Made by a program: the position numbers and the translations under genes
Part shown: positions 1-10,500 of the stretch, piece by piece
How the letters are laid out: every line of letters begins with the position of its first letter
How positions within the stretch are numbered: position 1 is the stretch's first letter
The notes under the pieces: generated by a model
What the model was told of the DNA's origin: nothing
Database searches by the model: none
What the model saw: only the letters and a program-made list of their open reading frames with translations
Assembly: GCF_023156195.1 (NCBI RefSeq)
Contig: NZ_JAKUKA010000001.1
Coordinates: 1,984,001 to 2,048,000, forward strand
Length of the DNA stretch: 64,000 nt
From: Chitinophaga sedimenti
Lineage (GTDB): Bacteria > Bacteroidota > Bacteroidia > Chitinophagales > Chitinophagaceae
Direction: 5' to 3'

Positions 1-539
1 TCCCAGAACGAGCCCGTGGGCTCTATGCGGAAACCGCCGGTGCGGTTACGGTCAATGTTGTTTTGTCCCTGTAGGGAGTGCGTGAGTTCATGACTTAATA
101 CTGCGCCGTCACGTACCGAATTCGGATGTACCCACATGGCGCCGATCACATCGTCGTACGAGCCGCCAAACGCCCATCCGGTGGGGCCGCCAGCCGGCCA
201 GGTTTCGTTCATCACGATGATGATCTTGTACTTGCCAAGGTTCGTACTTGTATCATCCTTACAAAAATGAATATCATGAATAAACTTGTCGTAGATCTTC
301 TCCAGCGTATCCAGTACATGCGCCGGTGTGAAACGCAGGTTCGGATCGCTGTAATTTTCGGGATGTTCGCCGACCACCGGTCCCCAGAAACAAACGAAGT
401 TTTCCGACTGTACCGAGCGGCTGTTAGACCAGGTACTAAGCGCGGGATCGGTGGAAAATATCTTTGGAATGTATACTTGTTTTTGGGCAGACGCCTGTAC
501 AGACAAGCATAGCAATAGCATTGCGTAGAAATATCGCAT
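1..539 (-). CDS. Secreted putative zinc metallopeptidase (HExxH), C-terminus beyond window
   Basis: Reading starts with MRYFYAMLLLCLSVQASAQ, a signal peptide with an Ala-x-Ala-Gln end, so the protein is exported. A globular region follows with a WGP-containing segment, and near residue 155 there is HELTHS, the HExxH zinc/catalytic motif of metallopeptidases. The layout (secreted, aromatic-rich N-terminus, HELTH) recalls the DUF6055-like putative peptidases of Bacteroidota; that family name is inference. About 180 residues are present without frameshift, and the 3' part lies left of the window. The start is the only ATG that precedes the signal peptide. Substrate unknown. Confidence 0.6.
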   Translation of the reverse strand, partial: MRYFYAMLLLCLSVQASAQKQVYIPKIFSTDPALSTWSNSRSVQSENFVCFWGPVVGEHPENYSDPNLRFTPAHVLDTLEKIYDKFIHDIHFCKDDTSTNLGKYKIIIVMNETWPAGGPTGWAFGGSYDDVIGAMWVHPNSVRDGAVLSHELTHSLQGQNNIDRNRTGGFRIEPTGSFW

Positions 540-642
540 CAGATAAAGGTTGATAAGGGTGATGCTAACGAAGATAACCGGTTAGCTCATCATTTACCTT
601 ACTGATATTAGCGCGTTGTTCCAGAAAGTTAACATGTTTGCA

Positions 643-1154
643 TCAATGGCCAAGCTGCCGCAACGCCTCCAGGATTCCCCCGCGCCCGCAGCAGCGGCGC
701 AAAAACAGGAGCACCGGCAAGCGCCTTCAGTAGTGCGGGCTCTCCGCCAGCCACCACAACACCGCGGTAGCCATACTGGTATAACGTAAGATCGGTGAGG
801 CCATGCCCGGCCACCACTACCTTGTTAGCATCCGCACCCAGGTAACACAACAAACGCCGCAATGCGAGCCCTTTGCAGGCGCCGGTCGCCAGCCGGGGCA
901 GCGTCCGCAGGAAAGGAATGGATGCCAGGTTTACGCCGTCGACGGTTGTAGCACCACCGTCGCAAATGATATAATCGGGCGAAGGCACCCGGTGCTCCCA
1001 CATTACATGCTCTACCGTATGTAGATTACGGTCGCTCACATACACGAGCGCATATGCGGTGATTTGCCCAACATGTCGTACAATTCGGCTTTATCGCCGG
1101 TCTGGCCATCGACGAATGTATTTTCAAGATTTACTATTAAAAAGTATGCTTCAT
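643..1154 (-). CDS. HAD-superfamily, sucrose-phosphatase-like protein with altered catalytic motifs
   Basis: After repair the protein has 170 residues and follows the Cof/sucrose-phosphatase fold: LIVNLENTF (motif I), YVSDRNL (motif II), LPSPDYIICDGGAT-like segment, and AGHGLTDL (motif IV). In active HAD phosphatases motif I is DxD and motif IV is GDxxND; here they read NLE and GHGLTD, so the nucleophile and metal ligands are replaced. Three indels were inferred: a missing T/A at 1139-1143 (restores start MKHTFLIV), a missing G/C at 1067-1069, and an extra G/C at 677-681 (restores a natural end RGILEALRQLGH). It may be a non-catalytic family member or a badly sequenced phosphatase. It stands alone between two genes of other function. 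Confidence 0.55.
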
Positions 1155-1329
1155 AGGCTGATATACAAACCTAATGACTGTATACAATAGCCTGGATTAG
1201 AATGCCATTAGAGTCTGACGAATGGAGGATACCTCGGATCGCCGGTAATCCGCTACTCTGCCGTATTAGAATTAGATTAGAAAATGTTAAAACACTACTG
1301 TCGCGCTATCACCAAGGATGCATATGTCG

Positions 1330-1337
1330 TAACTTTG
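1330..1337 (+). promoter_or_regulatory. -7 promoter element (TAACTTTG)
   Basis: Exact match to the Bacteroidota -7 consensus TAnnTTTG, 31 bases upstream of the TTG chosen as start of the response regulator. No convincing -33 TTTG lies at the usual distance. It supports a transcript starting near 1344 and so the TTG start and not the longer frame that opens at 1284. Confidence 0.4.
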
Positions 1338-1367
1338 CGCCGGCTTAAGGAACAGCACTACATCGAT

Positions 1368-2043
1368 TTGAAAGAGAAGCACATTTTACTGGTAGAAGAT
1401 GAATCCCGGATTGCGGAAATGCTCGCTACAGGCCTGCGTGAAAACGGTTATACCGTTACCGTGGCCGCCAATGCGGAGCAGGGTTACGAGCTGTACGGCG
1501 CCGGTAGTTTCGACCTGCTTTTGCTGGACGTGCACCTGCCCGGCATGAATGGTTACGAGTTCTGCAAACGAGTACGCACCGGAAATGAAAAATTCCGGTA
1601 ATCCTGCTCACCGCGCTCGGCACGCTTCCCGATAAAATAGCTGGTTACGATGCCGGCGCCGACGACTACATTGTGAAGCCCTATGAGTTTTATGAATTGC
1701 TCATGAAAATTAAAGCTTTGCTCCGCCGCAGCGCTGCCGCCGGCAACGTACTGCGGGCGGGCGATCTGTTGCTGGACCTCGATACGCTCGAGGTGACACG
1801 GAACGGGCGCCGCATCAACCTGACGGCGAAAGAACTGCAACTGCTGGAATACCTGATGCGCAATAAAAACCGGGTAGTATCCAGGGCTGAGATTGCGATT
1901 AACGTATGGAATATAGATTTCGACACTAATACAAATGTCATCGATGTGTACATTAACTATGTGCGCAACAAGATTGATAAACCCTTTTAGAAAAGATGAT
2001 CCACACCCAGGTGGGTGTTGGATACGTGTTAAAAGAGATATGA
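1368..2043 (+). CDS. Response regulator, OmpR/PhoB family
   Basis: Repaired length 225 residues, normal for the family. The receiver domain (1-120) has the acidic pair VEDE at 9-12, phospho-acceptor Asp54 in LLLLDVHLPGMNGYE, a switch Thr in LLTALGT and Lys in IVKPYEF. The C-terminal winged helix (about 130-222) contains LTAKELQLLEYLMRN and VDVYINYVRNKID, typical of DNA-binding OmpR domains. Two missing bases were inferred: one A in the run at 1588-1592 and one T in the run at 1983-1986. The TTG at 1368 is preferred because homology begins at once (KEKHILLVEDE) and a -7 element lies just upstream. It overlaps the operon of the next gene by a 9-base gap, so it pairs with that kinase. Confidence 0.85.
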
Positions 2044-2052
2044 GGAAAAAAG

Positions 2053-3459
2053 ATGAGCGCGATACCTGTGCGTCTGAAAATCACTATTGGCTTTACATTG
2101 TTGTTTACACTGATCCTGGGAAGCATTTGTTTGAGTATTGCCGGCGTGGCGTCGTTACTCAGGCGGGAAAATGTGCAAACCCGGCTACGCCACCGCGCCA
2201 TTACCACGGTTAACCTGCTCAGCTATGACGGTCGCTTCGACCGCACCCTTATGCAGCACGTCGACTCGCTCACCACCTCGGTGCTGAAGCGGAAAACCAT
2301 ACAGGCATACAACCGGGACAATGAGCTGGTGTACTTTTACAGCGAGTTGCCGCAAGACAGCTTTCCCATTACGCCTGCGCTGCTCGCAGCTGCCCGTTCC
2401 AGGGAAAACGACTATTTCACCAGCGGCGAACGCGAAGCATTGGCATTTTGCAATACCAACGATGGGCTGCTCGTCCTCTGTGTTTGTAAGGACGAGTACG
2501 GACTGCAAAACCTTCGCAAACTGAATTACATCCTGTTTTTGGGCGTTATTGGCGGCGGGCTATTATCCTTTGCCGGCGGCTATCTATTTTCCGCCCGTCT
2601 GCTGAAACCGGTACGGGAAATAGCAAAGGAAGTAAAAGACATATCAGCCCGCAACCTGGACCGCCGCATCCCGGAGGGCCGGGCAAAAGACGAATGGCAA
2701 TTATTATCTACTACCCTCAACGAGCTGCTCGACCGCCTGAAAGACAGTTTCGAACTGCAAAGAAGATTTGTCTCGAACGCTTCGCACGAATTGTCCACAC
2801 CGCTCACCATAATATCCAGCCAGTTAGAAATCACGCTGCAACGCACGCGTACGGAAGAGGCTTACAAGGCGGCCATGACACAGGTATTGAAAGATGTGCG
2901 CTACATGAGAGGCCTGGTACAGACCTTACTGCAGTTCGCTACCGCTTCCGGCGATCCCGGCGGTTTGCACATCGATTTAATAAGAATAGATGAGATACTG
3001 ATGCGGCTGCCCGGCGATTTACGCGCCAGGGATCCGAAGAACAAAGTCACCTTTCATTTTGATGAATTACCGGAAGACGATGAGCAGTTGTTGGTGCTGG
3101 GTAACGAAGAGCTCCTGTTTACCGCTATCGTAAACATCGTATCCAACGCCTGCCGCTACTCCGACGATCATCATGCCGAGGTTTCGCTGGGGCTGAAGGA
3201 TGGGCGCTTCCTGGTCAGGGTGAAAGACAACGGTATCGGGATCGAGGACAAGGAGCTGCAACACATTTTCCGGCCATTTTACCGGATTCACCCCGAAAGC
3301 GACCGGAAGGGCTTTGGTCTGGGGCTCGCGCTCGCCAGCCGGATTATTTATTTACATAAGGGGGATATTACCGTTACATCCGCTCCTGGCGCGGGAACCA
3401 CGTTTACGGTTACGCTGCCGGCGGGCAACCCCAACCAAGACTGCTTTAAAAAAGTGTAG
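2053..3459 (+). CDS. Sensor histidine kinase
   Basis: 468 residues, intact. Membrane segments at about 11-33 and 157-180 flank a 120-residue extracytoplasmic sensor region. A HAMP linker (about 181-232, ARLLKPVREIAKEVKDI) leads to the HisKA dimerisation helix with phosphorylated His245 in SNASHELSTPL. The HATPase_c domain has N-box NIVSNACRYS, G1 box DNGIGI, F box IFRPFYRI and G2 box GFGLGLALA, so all catalytic motifs are present. The layout resembles CusS/metal-sensing kinases, but the sensor region gives no ligand clue. It lies 9 bases after its response regulator and 28 bases before a TetX-like monooxygenase, so the three are likely co-transcribed. Confidence 0.9.
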   Translation: MSAIPVRLKITIGFTLLFTLILGSICLSIAGVASLLRRENVQTRLRHRAITTVNLLSYDGRFDRTLMQHVDSLTTSVLKRKTIQAYNRDNELVYFYSELPQDSFPITPALLAAARSRENDYFTSGEREALAFCNTNDGLLVLCVCKDEYGLQNLRKLNYILFLGVIGGGLLSFAGGYLFSARLLKPVREIAKEVKDISARNLDRRIPEGRAKDEWQLLSTTLNELLDRLKDSFELQRRFVSNASHELSTPLTIISSQLEITLQRTRTEEAYKAAMTQVLKDVRYMRGLVQTLLQFATASGDPGGLHIDLIRIDEILMRLPGDLRARDPKNKVTFHFDELPEDDEQLLVLGNEELLFTAIVNIVSNACRYSDDHHAEVSLGLKDGRFLVRVKDNGIGIEDKELQHIFRPFYRIHPESDRKGFGLGLALASRIIYLHKGDITVTSAPGAGTTFTVTLPAGNPNQDCFKKV

Positions 3460-3487
3460 CTTGGCGACTCATAAATTGCATGCACCA

Positions 3488-4653
3488 ATGCTCACTATTC
3501 CTGCACACACAGCTATTATCGGCGGCGGCCCCGGTGGGCTAACGCTCGCCCGCCTGCTCCAGCAAAGGGGCTTCAACGTTACCGTATACGAGCGCGATGA
3601 AACACCCGATGCCCGGCAACAGGGCGCTACGCTTGATCTTCATGAAGATTCCGGTCTTAAAGCCTTGAAGGCAGCCGGTTTGATCGATGAATTCCTGAAA
3701 CATTACCGCCCCGGTGCGGATAAGATCAAGGTGACGGATGAAACAGCCGCCGTACTGTTCAGCGACCACGACGAACCGGGCGAGGAAGATATCAGCAGCC
3801 CTTATTTCCGCCCGGAAATAGACCGGGGACCACTCCGCAACATCCTGGTTAATTCGCTGAAGCCGGTACCGTTCAATGGGACAGCCAGTTTATGACGATG
3901 GGAAAATCTGACGGTAAATGGCGCCTGCGTTTCAGGAACGGCAACATCGTGGATGCCGACCTGGTGATTGCCGCGGATGGTGCTAATTCTAAAATACGGC
4001 CACTGCTCTGCGATATCAAACCAATCTACTCCGGCATCACCATCGTGGAAGGCAATATTTATCATGCCGGTAAAAATGCGCCGATCCTGAACGAGATGGT
4101 GCAGGGTGGCAAAATCTTCGCGATGGGCGGGGAAAAATCAATTATCCTCAGCGCCAAAGGTGAAGGCAGCCTGTCATTCTATACGGGCACAAAGGAAGCG
4201 GCAGACTGGCTGACGACCTGCAGTATCAACTTTAATGACAAGAACAGTGTTTTGAACTGGTTCCGCGAGCGCTTCAGCGACTGGCCGGCACTGTGGGAGG
4301 AATTGTTTGCCAGCGATGAGATGTATATTATTCCCCGCCCGATGTTCCACTATCCTGCCGACCAAAGCTGGCCGGCGCAACCCGACCTCACCATGCTCGG
4401 CGACGCCGCCCACCGCATGCCGCCATATGCAGGCGAAGGCGTAAACATGGCCATGCTCGATGCGCTGGAACTGGCCGACAGTCTTGGTAATCCGGCTATG
4501 AACACCGTACATGAGGCCATTGCCGCTTATGAAGTGCAGATGCGCCAGCGCGCAGGGGAAGTAACTACGTTTACGTTGGAACAAACCGAATGGATACACG
4601 CATCAGGCGCTGCGCAAAAGATGGCGGCGATGTTTGCTGAACCGGGAGAATAA
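3488..4653 (+). CDS. TetX-like FAD-dependent monooxygenase
   Basis: One missing G at 3865-3866 (CCGG should be CCGGG) joins two halves into a 388-residue flavoprotein, the same length as TetX. Seen: Rossmann FAD motif IIGGGPGGLTLARLLQQ, YERDE, GATLDLHEDSG, the DG motif AADGANSKIR near 165, FSDWPALWEEL, and the second FAD motif LGDAAHRMPPYAGEGVN near 305. These correspond in order to TetX-family signatures (class A flavin hydroxylases). A His present in the substrate region of TetX (ALHFGI, from memory) appears as Ser (SLSFYTG), so tetracycline as substrate is not implied. It follows a two-component system by 28 bases and ends at a bidirectional terminator. Confidence 0.8.
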
Positions 4654-4664
4654 ATTATATGGAT

Positions 4665-4692
4665 AAGGGTGATAGCAGTGCTATCGCCCTTT
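4665..4692. terminator. Bidirectional rho-independent terminator
   Basis: Stem AAGGGTGATAGC / GCTATCGCCCTT (12 pairs, one G-U) with loop AGT, followed by T on the plus strand and preceded by A for minus-strand reading. It sits exactly between two convergent genes. Confidence 0.75.
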
Positions 4693-5405
4693 TACATCGC
4701 CAGTAATACTGCTACGTAATGACACATCGCGCCGGCCAGCACGAACGAATGCCATACCGCATGCGCATATTTGCGGCGGTCGCGGAGGTAATAGTACACG
4801 CCGATGGAATACAACAGCCCACCAACCGCGATCATGATCATCACCGATAAGGGCACCGATTCAATGAAACGACGGCCACCCACCACCATGATCCAGCCCA
4901 TGATCAAATACACGATCGTCGACAAGATGTTGAACCGCCCGGTGAACCACGATTTGACGACGGTGCCCACCAGTGCTAATCCCCATAAAATGGACAACAG
5001 CGTAATACCAAAAGCATTATTAAAATAAACCAGCAGGAACGGCGTATACGTGCCCGCGATGAGAAAGTATATACTGATATGATCAAGTATTTCGAACGTG
5101 CGCTTCACGACCGGGTCGCGGAGCAGGTGAAACACGGTAGAACAGGTGAAAAGCATCAGGAAACAAAAGCCATAGATGCCGGCGCCAATGATACCTGGCG
5201 TATTATGATGCGCGGTCGCAATGCCCGTTAATACCGGTAAACCGCTCAAACCAAACAAGATGCCGAGGCCATGAATCAAGCCGTTTACCGACTCCTGCTG
5301 ATGCGTATAAGTGTATTCATTAAGTTTTTGCAAGGCAGACGATTTTGCTGCATCGAAGGTATCAATAAATACGCCTCGCGTCCGGCCATCATTCAATTTT
5401 AACAA
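4692..5405 (-). CDS. Hemolysin III / PAQR-type membrane protein (TrhA, YqfA family)
   Basis: 237 residues, intact. Seven hydrophobic segments fill residues 40-237. The family metal-site residues are visible: NGLIHGLG near 41, STVFHLL near 88, DHISIYFLIAGTYTPF near 105 and the terminal HAVWHSFVLAGAMCHY. The family (hemolysin III, adipoQ-receptor fold) are integral membrane proteins with a putative metal-dependent hydrolase site; in bacteria the physiological role is membrane homeostasis. The N-terminal 35 residues are soluble and may be over-extended. It starts 3 bases after the pectinesterase stop, so it is probably carried on that transcript. Confidence 0.85.
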   Translation of the reverse strand: MLKLNDGRTRGVFIDTFDAAKSSALQKLNEYTYTHQQESVNGLIHGLGILFGLSGLPVLTGIATAHHNTPGIIGAGIYGFCFLMLFTCSTVFHLLRDPVVKRTFEILDHISIYFLIAGTYTPFLLVYFNNAFGITLLSILWGLALVGTVVKSWFTGRFNILSTIVYLIMGWIMVVGGRRFIESVPLSVMIMIAVGGLLYSIGVYYYLRDRRKYAHAVWHSFVLAGAMCHYVAVLLAM

Positions 5406-5408
5406 ATC

Positions 5409-6442
5409 TTAAGGAGCCGGTTCCCACCCGCTAAAAACCTGCTTCAGATGATAACGCCGCTGCTCCTTTTCCGACAAAACTTTTGACCACTTTGCCCGTG
5501 CCGCATTGGCGGCGCCGGCGCCCGTACTCCCTCCTTCGGCGTACAACACCGTCTTTTCATTTTCCGCATTGCCCCAGTTATGCCATCCTACGGGCAAAAT
5601 ATGTTTGCCCATCTCTGTGCGGATAAACACCGTTTTGGCATACGGCCGCCAGGGACGACCAAGATAAACGCTGGTTGCGCTGTCGGACACCAGTTTGCAA
5701 TCCAGGAACACGTAACCATAGGCCTGCGCGGGATTGGTAGCGGCAGCAGTGATATAAGAGTTGGCAAGGCTTTTAATGATGCAGCGGTTAAACACGCAGG
5801 TAGCTTCCCCAAAAATAAAGTCTGTAGTACCCGCGATGAAGCAATCCACATAGTACTGCCGGCTGCCACCGGTTGCCGTATATACCGTATCCTGGTTGCC
5901 AAGCAGCCTGCAGTTGCGGATAATCGCCCGGTCGCCTTCCACATGCAGCGCTACCGCCTGCCCTACCCTGCCCGCCGTGTTCTCGATCGTCAGGTTCTCC
6001 GCTACGAAATCATCTCCCTGTACCAATACCGTGTAGGAAGTGTAGGTACTGAACTTCATGCGTCCCAGCGCATCACGCCCGCCCGGGTTTTCCTTCCCCG
6101 AATAGTCCGCGTTGGTGATGATGGTCTGTGCATCCTTCTCCCCAACAATTTCACTTTTTTCTTCCAGGTTGGAATGATGAGTTTTTCCTTGTAAACGCCC
6201 GGCCTGATATGGATCACCACCTGTACCTGCGACAAGTCCCGCACGGCATTCACCGCTTCCTGTATAGTTACATAATCACCGCTGCCATCCTGCGCCACCG
6301 TTAGCGATGCGGGATAGGGCGGAATATTCGTTTGTCCGCTGAGCCGCAGCTTTTGCTTCCAGGCCGTATCGGTGCTGGTTTGCTGCGCCTGTGCGGCCAA
6401 CATCAACATAAAAGAGAAAAGGAATAATATGGACTTGCGCAT
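5409..6442 (-). CDS. Secreted pectinesterase (carbohydrate esterase family 8)
   Basis: Repaired length 344. A signal peptide (MRKSILFLFSFMLMLAAQAQ) is followed by a right-handed beta-helix. Catalytic signatures: LTIENTAG, GNQDTVYT (acid/base Asp), GTTDFIFGEATCVF (nucleophile Asp), and SVYLGRPWRPYA (substrate Arg and Trp). It removes methyl esters from homogalacturonan, giving pectate. One missing G in the run GGGG (plus-strand C run 6140-6143) restores VKLLGEKDAQT. The ATG at 6442 is chosen because it directly begins the signal peptide; a longer frame starts 18 bases upstream. Followed by the hemolysin III gene with a 3-base gap. No pectate lyase or other plant-wall enzyme is adjacent. Confidence 0.9.
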
Positions 6443-6510
6443 AGTCTGCATATTTAACAATAAAACGGGTGGATTTTATGTAAAAGTGCGCAAACGTTCC
6501 CGGACACCCG

Positions 6511-7556
6511 TTACTTCCTGAACCGTGGACAAAACACTTGCCTCCTGTCACTCTGCCGCAAATTCAGGAACCCGCGATAAGACAACGTAAACTCCAGCCC
6601 GCCGCGGTATTGCGAGGCTACAGACAGTTTGTTAATGTTGATGTCGTAGCTCACTCCCATGGTAAACTGCCCCAGCTCGAACTGGATAACGGGCATAATG
6701 GCGTCGTTCATCCGGTACAATAGTCCGCCCGTTAGCACCTGCGATCCGTCTGCGAAAAAGTCGCGGCTGAACATCGCGCCGGCTTGAATGGCATGTATGC
6801 CGATCGGGTTAAACTTCTCACCTAACTGCTGAAAGTAATCACCGTAAAAAACAAAACGGTCGTATTCACTTAAAGGAGTAGATAAACCTGCGTTGAACGC
6901 AAACTTCCGGTTTAACGTGATTACCTGTCCATCGAAAAACCCCACCTGCGGCCTGCGGATATGAAAGAGCGCTGCTCCTACGAAGTAGTCGGTACCTTCT
7001 TTGATCGCACCGTTGTAACTAAGCCCTGTAGACAGGTCAAAGTAATTCACGCTGGTATTATTGAACACCTGTTGCGACGACGGGGCGATGCTGAAACTGC
7101 CGTTGCTGCCGGCGACGAACTGGTCGTTGAACTGCAGCTTCGTGGGATCGAAACGTTGTTGCATCAGGCCCCCATAAAGGCGAGCGACAAATAAGAATTC
7201 TTCTCCGAACTTAACGGTAAACTGTAGTTCAGCGCGGGCATGATCTGCGTGGTGCTGAATTCGGAAGTCCCGGCCATATCGCGCATCACCTGCAGCCCGA
7301 TCGTGAAGTTATCGTCGGCCTTGATATTGGCGGGCAGCTTTACCTCCGAACTGAGGGCGAAGGTACGGTACGGCACAGTCACACTTTGCCACTGGTTGCG
7401 GTAAGAGGCGGTGAAGCGCAGGTCGCCCTCGAACACACCGGCCAATGCGGGATTACGCAATAGCGGCTGGTCGTAGAACTGTGAGAAGCCGACATCCTGC
7501 GCTATGGCGAGTTGCGCGGACAGGCAGCAGGTGCATAATACGAGTAAGTATCGCAT
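6511..7556 (-). CDS. PorP/SprF family type IX secretion system membrane protein
   Basis: Repaired length 348. A signal peptide ends at AQLAIAQ, followed by the family start DVGFSQFYDQPLLRNPALAG and beta-barrel repeats. The end FCPRFRK carries the CPRF signature common at the C-terminus of this family. PorP/SprF proteins are outer-membrane components that help secrete or anchor partner T9SS adhesins such as SprB. One missing G at the run 7169-7173 (plus-strand C) restores LAFMGGLMQQRF. The start lies 10 bases after the stop of the giant adhesin, the usual sprB-sprF type tandem, so it is probably dedicated to that adhesin. Confidence 0.88.
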
Positions 7557-7566
7557 ATAATATTTT

Positions 7567-10500
7567 TTAGAACAACGTAACATTCCCCTTGTACGAATAA
7601 GGCACCCCGTTTTCGCAGACCACTTCTACCGTATACACATACACGCCAACATCGGCTTTGCGCCCTTTCACCATGCCATCCCAACCAAATTGCGGGCTAT
7701 TCGGCGCAAAGTTGTTGCGTTCGTACATGAGTTGTCCCCAGCGGTTAAATACGCGGAACGACTTGATCGCACTGATCCCGGAGGCGCGTACCATTAAAAT
7801 GCGATTTTCCGGCACATTACCGTTCGGCGCGAAAGCGTTAGGGATAAATACCTGCGAGTTTTTACAGAATACCCGTACACAAATATCATCGCTCGCACTG
7901 CAGCCGAAAACATTCGTCACGAGTACATTGTAACAGATATCATTTTTGATATGCGCCACTGGTGCGGAGCATACTGCGTCATTACAAGTAAGGTCCTGTG
8001 CAGGCGTCCATTTATAACTGGCGATAGGCAACACGCCGGGCGCACTGCTGTTCATGATCTGCGGCTCCAGCGGCAACAACGTTCCGGTTGGCAGTATCAG
8101 GGTATCCTGCGCGAATTTCACCACGGGATAATCACCGATGCGTATCGTGGTATCTGTCGAGACGGAACAACCCGTTTGCGGAGAAGTAACAGTAATCGTA
8201 TAAATACCGGCATCCTGCAAGGTCACACGGTTGATTACGGCGTTGGCCGACTGCACCGGGAATCCGGCTGCAGGTCCTCTCCATTCATAAGTCAGGCCGG
8301 CATTTCCGGGAATGGCGCTGAATGCCTGTAAGGATAGTGCATCGCCCACACACAGCGGCGAGCGCGTAACAATCTGCGGCCTCGACGGCGCCTGGTTCAC
8401 CTCCACGCGGAAGCTCGCCGGCAGCGATATACAATTATTCTGGATCGCATACACGACATACGTACCGGCATGCGACACCGCCGCTTGCGGGATCGTTACA
8501 ACCGAATTACGCACCGTATCCGCTACGGGTCCGAAAGCCGGTCCGGCCCATACGTACGTAACATCGCCCGCTGTCTGACTGGCAGCAGAAAGTGCGGTTA
8601 AACGCAATGGCGTACCACTGCACACCGGCGGATTATAACCCGCTACCGGCGCGGCCGGCGGCGTCGGATCCCGCAATGTAAAAACATCAGGCAGCACCTG
8701 GGATATACAACCGCCGCTGGTCTCTACCCTGAAGTTGGAGTAAGTACCGGCGGTTAAAGGAATGATGATCCGTCCGCTGGCATTTGTAGTACCCGTAAAC
8801 ACTACCGGCACCGCGAACCTGTTGTAATGCACGGTTACCGGGAAGTTTGGCACAACGTTGTTGCCCAGGTCAACCACTTCCAGTGTTATATTTCCGGAAG
8901 GCACGCCACAAGCCGAAGGATGCGCGAACGTGGACCCTACGATACGCATGGTAGGATGCACGATGGCCTGTATCGGCGTTCTGGCGCTTTCGCAGCCATC
9001 CGCCGTATAATGACTTATATAATATGCGTACGTACCGGAAACCGCGGTATTCACCGTCGGTGCGCCGGGTAGCAGTACCATGGCCTGGCTGTACCAGCGT
9101 ATAGTCGTGCCAGGTATAGGCGTAACGCTCAGCGTTTGCGGCGGCACGTCCATACAGAAATTGGCGGTGGTGGTGACCGGCGCCGGCACTACAGGCCTTA
9201 CCAGTAAAGTAATATCAACGGGTGCACCGCCACAGGCAACCGGCGACGGGTTCACAGGCGTTACCCGCACGGTGATCGTCTGGTTCGTGGTACCTGTATT
9301 CGTAAACGATAAAGTAATCGAAGGCAAAGCGCCGCCGGTGTTGCCGGACAGCGAACCGTTCACGCCCGGCGGCAAGGCAGACACCAGTGTCCAGCTGTAC
9401 GTCGTACCTGCAACGGTGGATGTAGGTACATACACCGCACTGCCGCCGGAACAGATAGCCTGGTTCGGCAGCGGGAAACTGATCACCGGGCTTTCCACGA
9501 TCTGTAAAGTTGCCGTGGCTGTAAAGCCGGGACAGGGTGCATTGGGCGCGATCGCATAAGTAACGGTATAAGTGCCCGGCGTACTGGCCGCCGCATTAAT
9601 GGCGCCCGTAGCAGCGTTGATCGACAAGCCTGCAGGTGCCGTATAAACGCCCCCGCTGTTACCCGTGCGGGTTACAGGCTGCAGCGCTGTCAGAGACTGG
9701 CAATATGGCGAACCCGGGTAAGCGATCGTTGCCACCGGTGCACTGGTAATGGTGACCGTGGTGGTAGCAATATAATTGGCGCAGGCGCCTGTACCCGGAG
9801 CGGTGTAACTAATGGTATACACGCCCGGCACGGCTCCTGCGGGTGTTATTTCTCCAGTTGTTGGGTTGATGGGTAATCCTGCCGGTGTTACGGTATACGT
9901 ACCGCCAGGTGTGCCTGTTTGCGCAACCGCTACCGGCAGATTCGGCGTTGCCGGGGTATTGGCCACGTTACAAAGTATCGCTGGCGTGTAACTGATCGCA
10001 GCCGTTGGCGCAGCCGTGATCGTTACGGGGGCTGTTGTTGTGAAACCGGGACAGGGTGCGGAAACCGGGATATCGTATGTCACCGTGTAAGTACCGGGGG
10101 CACTGGTTGTGGCAGTAATCGCTCCGGTCGTTGCGTTAATAGACAAACCCGGCGCAGCGCTGAAAGTACCGCCCGTTGTACCAGTCAGGGTAACCTGCGT
10201 TACCGGGCTGTTGGAACAAAGTGCCGGGTAGTTGATCGTTGCTGCTGGCGCGGCCGTTACCGTAACCGTTGTGGTAGCGATGTAGTCCGCACAGGCGCCG
10301 GTTCCCGGAGCAGTGTAACGGATGGTATATACGCCTGGCGTAGCGCCAGCGGGTGTTATTTCTCCGGTTGTTGGGTTGATGGGCAATCCCGCCGGTGTTG
10401 CGGTATACGTGCCGCCAGCTGTGCCTGTTTGCACAACCGCTACCGGCGGATTGGCAGTGGCCACATTACAAAGTATAGCGGGCGTGTAACTGATCGTCGC

